The notes under the pieces are model-generated. The model saw only the letters and a list, made by a program, of their open reading frames with translations, did no database searches and was not told the DNA's origin. From assembly GCA_031267825.1 (NCBI GenBank), contig JAIRYJ010000005.1, positions 27,222 to 91,221 on the forward strand: DNA of 64,000 bases. The letters are read 5' to 3'. Both the position numbers and the translations under genes were made by a program. This DNA comes from Bifidobacteriaceae bacterium (GTDB taxonomy: Bacteria > Actinomycetota > Actinomycetes > Actinomycetales > WQXJ01). Positions 36,501-43,823 of the stretch are shown here, piece by piece (the first letter of the stretch is position 1; each line of letters begins with the position of its first letter).

Positions 36501-36773
36501 GCAAGGCGGAGCGGGGGCCGGCCGGGGCGTTCCTTCGAAGAGCCTGTAACCTGCGTTGGGGGTCGGTCGCAGCATGCCTCCCATGATAGTGCCCGCGACC
36601 ATGATGAGCCGGGCGATCAGACCGGTGATCAGCCCACCGTCGACTGGCTGGGGGTGTCTTGGTCAGTGGCCGACTGATCGGCTGATCTGGTCGATTTCGC
36701 TGAAAGGCGGACAACCGCCAACCGAGGTACCGCGCTTCTCGGCTTTGAGACCGGGTGAGAGTGTCGCCCAAGG

Positions 36774-36850
36774 TGACCAGGCGACCGATCTGACGACGTC
36801 GAAGTAAGCGCAAACTAATTCCCCGGAGGAATTAGTTGACCAGGCGACCG
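36774..36850. repeat. 14-bp direct repeats around a 25-bp palindrome
   Basis: TGACCAGGCGACCG occurs at 36774-36787 and 36837-36850. Between them AACTAATTCC-CCGGA-GGAATTAGTT (36813-36837) is a perfect 10-bp-arm palindrome. It sits just before the plsC promoter: an operator, or a tiny insertion with target duplication. Confidence 0.6.
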
Positions 36851-36852
36851 GA

Positions 36853-36858
36853 TACGAT
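36853..36858 (+). promoter_or_regulatory. Probable leaderless -10 box of plsC
   Basis: TACGAT, six bases before GTG 36865, no ribosome-binding site. It overlaps the region right of the palindrome at 36813-36837, which could therefore control it. Confidence 0.5.
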
Positions 36859-36864
36859 TGGGCG

Positions 36865-37581
36865 GTGCTCAAACCGCCGGTGCCATTCGCTTACAAAGTG
36901 GTGATCGCGATCCTCGCGCCAATCTCATGGGCAATCACCAAACGGGTCTGGCGTGGGCGGGAGAACTTGCCCGGCAGGGGCGGCTTTGTGGCGGCGGCTA
37001 ACCACATTTCGAATCTTGACTTCTTGCCGCTGGTTCACCTGCTGGTTTGGTGGGCCAGGCCGCCTCAGGCCTTGGCCAAAGAGTCACTTTTCAAAATCCC
37101 CCTAATCGGCCCAGCCATGCGCGGTATGAAGATGATCCCGGTACGTCGGGGGACGGCATCGGCCTCGACGGCGCTAGACGGCGGCGAACAAGCCATCCGG
37201 GAGGGCGGCCTGGTGCTGGTCTACCCTGAAGGAACTGTCACCCGCGACCCAGAAACTTGGCCGATGCGTGGTCGGCCTGGTGCTGTCCGGCTAGCTTTGG
37301 ACACCGGCTGCCCACTGATTCCCGTGGCCCAATGGGGCGCCCAGCGGATCTTGCCTTACCATTCGAAGCGTCCTCACCTTTGGCCGCGCAGCCGGGTTGA
37401 ACTTCAGGTTGGCCCGGCCATCGACCTGACTGACTTGACCGGTCTGCCAGATCGGGCTGAGGCCGCCCGCCTTGGCACTGAACGCCTGATGGCGACCCTA
37501 ACTGAGATGGTCGCCAAGCTGCGCGGTCAGACCCCGCCAGCCGAACCATATAACCAGTTCGCCGGGCGGGATGGCGCCTGA
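36865..37581 (+). CDS. plsC: 1-acyl-sn-glycerol-3-phosphate acyltransferase
   Basis: About 238 aa. Makes phosphatidic acid at the inner membrane. Catalytic HX4D motif in NHISNLDF, substrate motif VYPEGTVTRD and the MKMIPVRRG block are all present; the N-terminal hydrophobic stretch fits membrane association. The stop shares one base with the gpsA start, so lysophosphatidate acylation and glycerol-3-phosphate supply are coupled in one operon. Confidence 0.92.
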   Translation: MLKPPVPFAYKVVIAILAPISWAITKRVWRGRENLPGRGGFVAAANHISNLDFLPLVHLLVWWARPPQALAKESLFKIPLIGPAMRGMKMIPVRRGTASASTALDGGEQAIREGGLVLVYPEGTVTRDPETWPMRGRPGAVRLALDTGCPLIPVAQWGAQRILPYHSKRPHLWPRSRVELQVGPAIDLTDLTGLPDRAEAARLGTERLMATLTEMVAKLRGQTPPAEPYNQFAGRDGA

Positions 37582-38606
37582 TGGCTCGCCTAGCGATCGT
37601 TGGGGCAGGGGCTTGGGGGACGGCCTTCGCCCAGATTTGCGCTGATGCCGGGTCTTCGGTCACGGTCTTGACCCGCGACAGCGAACTGGCGCAAGCCATC
37701 AGCTCCGGTTCTAATCCGCGTAATTACCCTGGCGTCAAACTGCCGCCCTTGAAGGGTTGCACTGACCCGGCGGAGGCCTTGGCTGGGGCTGATTTTGTGG
37801 CCATGGCGGTTGGTGCGCAAGCGGCTGGCCAGGTGGCGGCCAGGTTGGTTCGCCACATCCCGCCAGACGCTGTCGTCGCGTCGCTGGCTAAAGGTATCGA
37901 GGTCGGTTCCGGCAGGCGCGTTTCAGAGGTTTTGTCCGATGCCGCCGACCTTCGGCCTGAGCGGGTGGCGGCGGTTTCTGGACCTAATCTGGCCGGTGAG
38001 TTGATTCAGCGCCAGCCCAGTGCCACGGTCGTGGCCTGCCGTGACGAGGAAGTGGCGCGGGCTTTGGCGGCTGCCATGGCGACACCGTATCTCAGGCCGT
38101 ACACCAACCCGGACATGGTTGGTGTGGAGATTTGCGGTGCGATGAAGAACATCATCGCCTTGGCGGTTGGTGCCGCCCAGGCGATGGGATTGGGCTTGAA
38201 CACGGCGGCGACTTTCATGACTCGTGGCCTAGCTGAGATGACGCGCCTAGGGCTAGCCCTAGGCGCCGATTTGGAAACCTTCGCTGGCATGGCTGGTGTG
38301 GCTGACTTGGCGGCGACTTGCCTGTCACCGTTATCACGCAACCACCGGGTGGGGGACCAGTTGGGCCGTGGCGCCAGTGTCGCTACCGCCATCGCGGCGG
38401 CTGGCGGCCCGGCCGAGGCGGTCCAGACTTGTTTGGCGGTTCAGGCCCTGGCCAGGGCTAACCAGATTGATGTGCCGATCACTGATGCGGCGGTCGCTGT
38501 GCTCCACCATGGTGTGCCGGCCACTGAGATGGGCCGCCAGTTGCTGTCCAGGCCGTTCCGTTCTGAGGGTGCCAGATATGAGGCTTGGCCCGTCGGGTCG
38601 GCCTAA
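37581..38606 (+). CDS. gpsA: Glycerol-3-phosphate dehydrogenase [NAD(P)+]
   Basis: 341 aa. Reduces dihydroxyacetone phosphate to glycerol-3-phosphate for phospholipids. Rossmann loop VGAGAWGTAFAQ at the N-terminus, the conserved SGPNLAGE and the catalytic Lys in EICGAMKNIIALA are visible. Start overlaps plsC by one base. The dispersed motif occurs at 37644 and 37938. Confidence 0.95.
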   Translation: MARLAIVGAGAWGTAFAQICADAGSSVTVLTRDSELAQAISSGSNPRNYPGVKLPPLKGCTDPAEALAGADFVAMAVGAQAAGQVAARLVRHIPPDAVVASLAKGIEVGSGRRVSEVLSDAADLRPERVAAVSGPNLAGELIQRQPSATVVACRDEEVARALAAAMATPYLRPYTNPDMVGVEICGAMKNIIALAVGAAQAMGLGLNTAATFMTRGLAEMTRLGLALGADLETFAGMAGVADLAATCLSPLSRNHRVGDQLGRGASVATAIAAAGGPAEAVQTCLAVQALARANQIDVPITDAAVAVLHHGVPATEMGRQLLSRPFRSEGARYEAWPVGSA

Positions 38607-38670
38607 CAGACCAGACCGTACAATAAAACCGCAGGTCAGCCAACCCCAGGCCAGCCACCAACCATTTGAG

Positions 38671-38712
38671 AAACTCGACCCAGTGGCTGTTACAACCCCA
38701 CTGGGCCGACTT
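38671..38712. repeat. Dispersed hairpin with conserved loop, copy 2
   Basis: CCCAGTGG (38679-38686) pairs with CCACTGGG (38698-38705), then after a mismatch GCT-type bases pair again and AA pairs with TT. The loop has CTGTTACAACC, as in copy 1 at 23024-23065. It follows gpsA by 65 bases. The rest of the gap to 38976 shows no gene. Confidence 0.6.
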
Positions 38713-38976
38713 CCCGACCGCCCAGCGCCGGCCGATCCAACCCGGCCCGATCCCAAAGTTTGGTGAAACCGACAAATCAAGCCGAACCGGCGGCCGCACC
38801 GCGAACACCCCGATCAACCCCCAACTACGGCAGCGGCATGGACAACCCCTGTGTAGCGCGCGACTTGACGCAGCACACAGTGTTGATCGCGAAACGCGGT
38901 GCGGCGTTTGGTGGTTTGAGGGGTGTGGCCGGGTCCCTTTAAGTCATCAGAGGACTGATGATGGCGGCCAGGTTCC

Positions 38977-40140
38977 TCAGCGCAACCCCTGGTCTAGGTC
39001 ATGCCACAGGTCATCGGGAAGTTCCAGACCAACTGACAGGCGCAACAAGTTGTCTGGCACATCGCCGGATTCGGCTGGCCAGCGGCGACGGCGCTCAAGC
39101 ATGGATTCGACCCCTCCAAGTGAGGTGGCCGGCACCCAGAGCTTAGTTCGGGCGGCCAAGGCGTCAGCCTTGGCCGGACCACCGTGAACCTCAATGGCGA
39201 TGATCCCCCCAGCGCCAGTCATCTGAGACTTCGCCAAAGTGAAGGCCGGATCTGATTCAAGGCCGGGATAACGTACCCGTTCGACCGCCGGATGGGATTC
39301 CAGCAGCCTGGCTAAGGTCAAAGCCGATGCGCCGATGCGTTCCATCCGCAACGGCAGGGTCCGGATACCGCGCAGCAGGAGGAAAACATCCATCGCTGAA
39401 GGAGTCGCACCGTGAACCCGCCGGAAAGCCCGCAGAGCGGTGTCAGCCTCGGAGTTGGCCGCCACAACCGCGCCAGCCAGCAGGTCACTGTGCCCGCCGA
39501 AGTACTTCGAGGCCGAATGAACCACCAGGTCAGCTCCCCATTCGAGCGGACGCTGAAAGACCGGCGTGGCCAGAGTGTTGTCCACCGCGACCAGAGCGCC
39601 AACCGAACGGGCGGCTGTAACAAAGGCGGCGGCATCGGCCACTTCTAATAGAGGATTGGTCGGAGTTTCGATCCAAAGCATGGCGGCTGGGTCCAAACCA
39701 GGCCCTCCAGCTAACGCTTGGCGGACCTGATCGGTCTGGTCGATCCCAACCAAAGTCAAGGCGATACGCCCAGTGGCGGCTAACTCTTGGGCCAGGGCGA
39801 TTGTCCCGTTGTAAGCGTGGCTGGGCATGACCAGACGGCCACCAGGTGGAATGAGGCTGATCGCGGCGTCGATCGCGGCCATGCCAGAGGAGAACAAGAC
39901 GGCGCTTCGCGAACCGCCTTCAAGCAAGCCAATGACTTGTTCGGCGCCATGATGTGACGGGTTGTCATAGCGGGCGTAGGCGGCCTGACCTGGCGGTGGG
40001 GTGGCGCGTGAGACGAACGTTGAGTTGAGGCTGATCAGCGGGTTGACTGGTGCGCCAGGCTCGCGGGGGGGCCGACCGGCCGTCACCGCGATGGTCGCCA
40101 GTGAAAGGCGGCTGGTCTGGTCTGGATCGGATTGGGACAT
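38977..40140 (-). CDS. Cys/Met-metabolism PLP enzyme (cystathionine gamma-synthase/lyase type)
   Basis: 387 aa. Fold-type I PLP enzyme of the MetB/MetC/MetY family. Visible: YARYDNPSHHGAEQVIGLLEGG, SSGMAAIDAAI, WIETPTNPLLEV, VAVDNTLATPVFQRPLEWGADLVVHSASKYFGGHSDLLAG with the PLP-binding Lys, and TSLGGVESM near the end. Family members are hard to split by sequence; gamma-synthase/gamma-lyase seems likelier than beta-lyase. Stands alone. Confidence 0.88.
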   Translation of the reverse strand: MSQSDPDQTSRLSLATIAVTAGRPPREPGAPVNPLISLNSTFVSRATPPPGQAAYARYDNPSHHGAEQVIGLLEGGSRSAVLFSSGMAAIDAAISLIPPGGRLVMPSHAYNGTIALAQELAATGRIALTLVGIDQTDQVRQALAGGPGLDPAAMLWIETPTNPLLEVADAAAFVTAARSVGALVAVDNTLATPVFQRPLEWGADLVVHSASKYFGGHSDLLAGAVVAANSEADTALRAFRRVHGATPSAMDVFLLLRGIRTLPLRMERIGASALTLARLLESHPAVERVRYPGLESDPAFTLAKSQMTGAGGIIAIEVHGGPAKADALAARTKLWVPATSLGGVESMLERRRRWPAESGDVPDNLLRLSVGLELPDDLWHDLDQGLR

Positions 40141-40261
40141 GATCTAAGCCTAAAGGCCTGGCTGGTGAAGGAGCCTCGTTGGTGGGCTGGTGGAGAAACC
40201 TGGTTGGCGCAGGGCCTTGGCTGGCGGAACCTGCCCAGGGCGACCGGTAGTCTGGAGCGCG

Positions 40262-41467
40262 ATGAACCAGCCCCTTGAGTCCAACTCGGGCGGCGGCCCG
40301 GGTGCCAGCCCGCAACCCGGCCCGGGCGCCAGCCCGCAACCCAGTCAATCGCGCCGTATCCGGGTGGCACTGCTCTTTGGTGGCCGATCCGGCGAACACT
40401 CAGTTAGTTGCGTTACGGCGGGTTCCCTGCTGCAAGCGATCGACCGTGACCGGTTTGAGCCAGTGCCAGTTGGAATTGGCCTGGACGGGCTCTGGACTTT
40501 GCAGCCAGATGATCCAACCCCGCTGCGGGCCCAAGACGGCCGACTGCCACAGGTTGAGGCGGCCGGGCCTGAAGTCCTCCCGCCGGACCGGGCCGGTTCA
40601 CGCCAATGGCGCATCATCAACAACACAGGCCAAGTCGAAACGCTCGAACCGATAGATGTGACGTTCCCACTGTTCCACGGCCCCTACGGCGAAGATGGCA
40701 CGATTCAAGGACTGCTTGACCTGACAGATCAGCCCTATGTTGGTTCCGGTGTTCTAGCCAGCGCGATCGGCATGGACAAGCGCTATATGAAATGTGTCCT
40801 TGAGGCGGCCGGGCTGCCAGTTGGGCCATATGAGGCGCTAGACCCAGGTCAATGGCAACGCCAACCAGAAGCTGTGGCGGCCAGGGCGGCCAGACTGGGT
40901 TATCCGCTGTTCGTTAAACCGTGCCGTGCCGGGTCATCGCTCGGCATTTCACGAGTCGACCAGCCTTCCGGTTTGGCTGCCGCCATTGAACTAGCCCAAC
41001 GCCACGACCGGCGGGTTTTGATCGAAGCGATGATCCAGGGCCGGGAAATTGAATGCGCCGTGCTCGAATCACCCGATGGCGGACCGCCCCGGGTGGCGCC
41101 GCCATCAGAGATCGTGGTGGGCTCCGGTTATCAGTTCTACGACTTTGAATCGAAGTATCTTGACGCGTCCGGAGCTGACTTGCGTTGCCCGGCTGACCTG
41201 CCGCCTGGCGTGACCGAACGGCTCCAAGACCTGGCGGGCCGGACCTTCCAGGCGATCGGCGGCGAAGGTCTCAGCCGGGTTGATTTTTTCTACGATGAGC
41301 TGGCCGCGCCGGGCCGTCAGGTGATCGTCAATGAAATCAACACCATGCCTGGTTTCACCCCAATTTCGCAGTATCCCCGGATGTGGCAGGTGGCTGGCCT
41401 CGACTACACCGCTTTGGTCAGCCAGTTGATCGATTTGGCGTTGGCCCGGCCGACTGGGTTGCGCTAA
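40262..41467 (+). CDS. ddl: D-alanine-D-alanine ligase
   Basis: About 401 aa. Joins two D-Ala for the peptidoglycan stem peptide. Visible: ALLFGGRSGEHSVSC, PLFHGPYGEDGTIQG, GSGVLASAIGMDK, ATP-grasp Lys in FVKPCRAGSSLGIS, YDFESKYLD, and the Mg-site VNEINTMPGFTPISQYP. ATG 40262; the first 25 residues are a Gly/Pro/Gln linker with a duplicated GPGASPQP. TAGTCT stands eight bases before the ATG. thiL follows after four bases. Confidence 0.95.
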   Translation: MNQPLESNSGGGPGASPQPGPGASPQPSQSRRIRVALLFGGRSGEHSVSCVTAGSLLQAIDRDRFEPVPVGIGLDGLWTLQPDDPTPLRAQDGRLPQVEAAGPEVLPPDRAGSRQWRIINNTGQVETLEPIDVTFPLFHGPYGEDGTIQGLLDLTDQPYVGSGVLASAIGMDKRYMKCVLEAAGLPVGPYEALDPGQWQRQPEAVAARAARLGYPLFVKPCRAGSSLGISRVDQPSGLAAAIELAQRHDRRVLIEAMIQGREIECAVLESPDGGPPRVAPPSEIVVGSGYQFYDFESKYLDASGADLRCPADLPPGVTERLQDLAGRTFQAIGGEGLSRVDFFYDELAAPGRQVIVNEINTMPGFTPISQYPRMWQVAGLDYTALVSQLIDLALARPTGLR

Positions 41468-41471
41468 GCCC

Positions 41472-42458
41472 ATGGCCGAGGCCGACCTGCTGGCTACGAT
41501 CCTGCCGCTGCTCCCCACCGGGCAGGCGACCAGACTCGGCCCAGGTGACGATTCAGCGGTGGTTTCCTGCCCGGACGGCCGGGTGACGGTCTCAAGCGAC
41601 ATTTTGGTTGAGGGAGTTCATTTCCGTAGTCAGTGGTCGAACGGGTTTGACATCGGTTGGCGTTTGGCAGCCCAGAATTTGTCCGATGCCGCCGCCATGG
41701 GTGCGCGTCCAACCTCGCTTGTTGTGGCGTTGGCGGGCAGGGCAGAACAACTGTCCAGCGACTGGCTGGAGGCTTTCGCAAACGGGTTGGCGGCTTGCTG
41801 TTCACCTTGGGGAGTCGGTGTGGTTGGCGGTGATCTGTCGGCCGGTCCGATCCTGGTGGCTTGCGCCACAGTCCTTGGTGACTTGGCGGGACGTCCACCT
41901 GTCACCAGATCGGGTGCCCGACCAGGTGACGTGCTGGCTTTAGCGGGCGGGTCTGGTCTGGGTTGGTCGGCTGGTGGCTTAGCTGTACTGGAAGCCAGCG
42001 GCCCGGCGGGTGACCTAGCCAAAAGCGCCGCCGGGGAGACCGCCCTGGCGGCTTATCTCCGGCCAGATCCGCCAATTGACCAGGGTGAACGCGCTGCCTT
42101 GGGCGGTGCCAGCGCGATGCTGGATGTTTCGGACGGTCTGATGATTGATTCTGGTCGGTTGGCCGCCGCCAGTGGTGTCCGCCTGGTGATAGACGCGGCT
42201 TCGGGCGGACTGGCGGCCGCCGCCAAGGCTTTGGCGCCGCTGGCTGGTCAGTTAGGCTGTGACCCTTGGGATTGGGTAGCGGGCGGTGGTGAGGACCATG
42301 CTCTGCTGGCCACTTTCCCAGCCGGACGGACGCTGCCAGACGGTTGGGACGGCATCGGACAGGTTGAATCCCCCGGTCCGGTTGGGCCGGGCGCCCAACT
42401 GACCGGGCTGGAAGCGGACCGCATCAGGCGGCTGAACCGCGGCTGGGACCATTTCTAA
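41472..42458 (+). CDS. thiL: Thiamine-monophosphate kinase
   Basis: 328 aa. Phosphorylates thiamine phosphate to thiamine pyrophosphate. Visible: GPGDDSAVV (Mg/ATP loop), SSDILVEGVHFR, NLSDAAAMGARPTS, VVGGDLSAGP and MLDVSDGLMIDSGRLA, with GGGEDHALLATF near the end. Same operon as ddl. Followed by a short CATGCC-CTAA-GGCATG hairpin that can act as terminator. Confidence 0.94.
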   Translation: MAEADLLATILPLLPTGQATRLGPGDDSAVVSCPDGRVTVSSDILVEGVHFRSQWSNGFDIGWRLAAQNLSDAAAMGARPTSLVVALAGRAEQLSSDWLEAFANGLAACCSPWGVGVVGGDLSAGPILVACATVLGDLAGRPPVTRSGARPGDVLALAGGSGLGWSAGGLAVLEASGPAGDLAKSAAGETALAAYLRPDPPIDQGERAALGGASAMLDVSDGLMIDSGRLAAASGVRLVIDAASGGLAAAAKALAPLAGQLGCDPWDWVAGGGEDHALLATFPAGRTLPDGWDGIGQVESPGPVGPGAQLTGLEADRIRRLNRGWDHF

Positions 42459-42507
42459 ACCCGCTCAGTATTCGGTGCTGCGGCGAACCAGCCGAGTCTT
42501 CGCGGTT

Positions 42508-42523
42508 CATGCCCTAAGGCATG
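42508..42523. terminator. Short hairpin after thiL
   Basis: CATGCC-CTAA-GGCATG followed by TCTTTAC on the plus strand, 50 bases after thiL and overlapping the end of the convergent gene. Confidence 0.45.
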
Positions 42524-43041
42524 TCTTTACGCCGGGCGCATCCAACCGAGACGCCGCCGTTAAGGTCGGCGATGGTACAAACCGGGTTGCGGTGTGAATC
42601 AGCTACTTGGATGTTAGTTAAAGTCACTTGACTGTCGTTGAAAACCGTGTAGCTGAACCAGACGGCGCTGCCGTGCGGTAACACGGCCGGATTATCGAGC
42701 AATCGGCCGGTTGCTCTAATCCCGTCATAGTCTCTGTCCGCCACCGTTGAAGGAACATCGACCCAGGCCGCCAATTTGAGATCCAGTTTTGATTCTGGGC
42801 AATCCGTACCTCCTTTGACCGCTAAGGTGCGCGAATACTGGGTTGATTCGGGTTGATCAGGCATACCTGATCCTTGGGTTTGGAGGCGGATATAACCATC
42901 TGCCGGAGCGGCTTTTGGCAACGAAATATCCTCCGGTCCAATTAGACCTGAGTAACTCCCTAAATTGATTTCGGCTTGGGCTCTCTTAGTCCAGCAAACG
43001 TCAACGGTTACCGGGCCAATCGGATGAACCAAGAATCCCAC
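42514..43041 (-). pseudogene. Surface-protein fragment, C-terminal part
   Basis: 175 codons open from GTG 43041. Contains PHGSAVWFSYTVFND and LTNIQVADSHRNPVCTI, resembling the DUF11/DUF7507 bacterial surface repeat (conserved-repeat) fold; no signal peptide and no sorting signal or stalk. Immediately upstream on the same strand lies a frameshifted relative (43046-43518), so this is best read as part of a decayed surface-protein gene rather than a free-standing protein. Confidence 0.55.
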
Positions 43042-43045
43042 CAGG

Positions 43046-43518
43046 TTAGATGGCGGTCACCTGAGCTGGGCTGGCTGAAACAACGGAATTCTCAAGAGTG
43101 TTGTTGCGGATGTAGTTCTTACCGCCAAGCGCTGTCCTTGAACCGGATGTCGTTCAGCGGCGCACGGTTTTGACTGGTCGTGTTGGCCAGGACAATGGTC
43201 GCGTCAAGCTCGTCGGCGGCCGTTGGATCCAGTAGTAGGCGCCTATGTCATAAGGACTGGGCTTTTCGTTGCTGCTCATCCAGTCGGCGATACGGCACGG
43301 TGCGGTGATGGTCGCATCGGTGATCAGGCTGGTATCAACCATGATCCGCACTTCCTGGTTCAGGCCGACCTTGTCGCCTTCTTGGATGGCCGCCAACAGC
43401 CTGCAACGGCCATCCAAGTTGTGGCAAACACCGTCACCGATGCTGTCACCGCCGGGGCCGCAACGGTCTGAGTTGACGAAGAGTTTGAGGACCGGTGGCG
43501 GGGCGGCGCTGGTGGCGC
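43046..43518 (-). pseudogene. Surface-protein fragment, frameshifted, no start codon
   Basis: Reading from about 43518, the frame gives VLKLFVNSDRCGPGGDSI, DNA-consistent coding to about 43225 (PSPYDIGAYYW). It then continues in another frame (DPTAADELDATIVLANTTSQ ... NSVVSASPAQVTAI) to a TAA at 43046-43048. A single indel near 43225 explains this. No start codon lies between the upstream TGA and the coding segment, so the 5' end is missing too, next to rpmB. Confidence 0.6.
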
Positions 43519-43527
43519 TGACTCAAG

Positions 43528-43713
43528 TCAGCGGGTTACTTTGCCAGCCTTGATGCAACGGGTGCAGACTTTGAGGCGTTTTGGTGTACCGCCATCGACT
43601 GTCCGGACAGTCTGCAGATTGGGGTTCCAGCGCCGCTTGGTGCGCCGGTGCGAGTGGGAGACGCTGTACCCGAAGCCGGGCCCTTTGCCGCAGATTTCGC
43701 ACTTGGCAGACAC
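43528..43713 (-). CDS. rpmB: 50S ribosomal protein L28, zinc-type
   Basis: 61 aa. Start GTG 43713 with AGGAG eight bases upstream. CEIC near the N-terminus and CTRC near the end make the zinc-binding (C+) form, whose expression in other actinomycetes contrasts with Zur-controlled cysteine-free paralogues. Divergent from recG. No other ribosomal gene is nearby, as usual for L28. Confidence 0.95.
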   Translation of the reverse strand: MSAKCEICGKGPGFGYSVSHSHRRTKRRWNPNLQTVRTVDGGTPKRLKVCTRCIKAGKVTR

Positions 43714-43809
43714 GATTAGCACTCCTGGTCGGTTTGATCTGATTCCGCCCCTGACAGGGCAACCGTGACAGCCTAGCGTATTGACGTGGCCATCTCCCAA
43801 ATGTCGGCT

Positions 43810-43821
43810 GGTTAGCTAACC
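43810..43821. promoter_or_regulatory. Perfect 12-bp palindrome at the recG start
   Basis: GGTTAGCTAACC ends two bases before GTG 43824. It contains TTAGCT/TAGCTA at the spacing of a leaderless -10 box, so a bound protein would block initiation directly. Confidence 0.45.
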
Positions 43822-43823
43822 TG

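Noticed and set aside
38863..38880. CGACTTGACGCAGCACAC resembling the right end of the IS3 element (62186-62203)
   Set aside because: One mismatch in 18 bases is tempting, but no inverted partner or transposase trace is nearby, and a chance match among all pairs in 64 kb is plausible.
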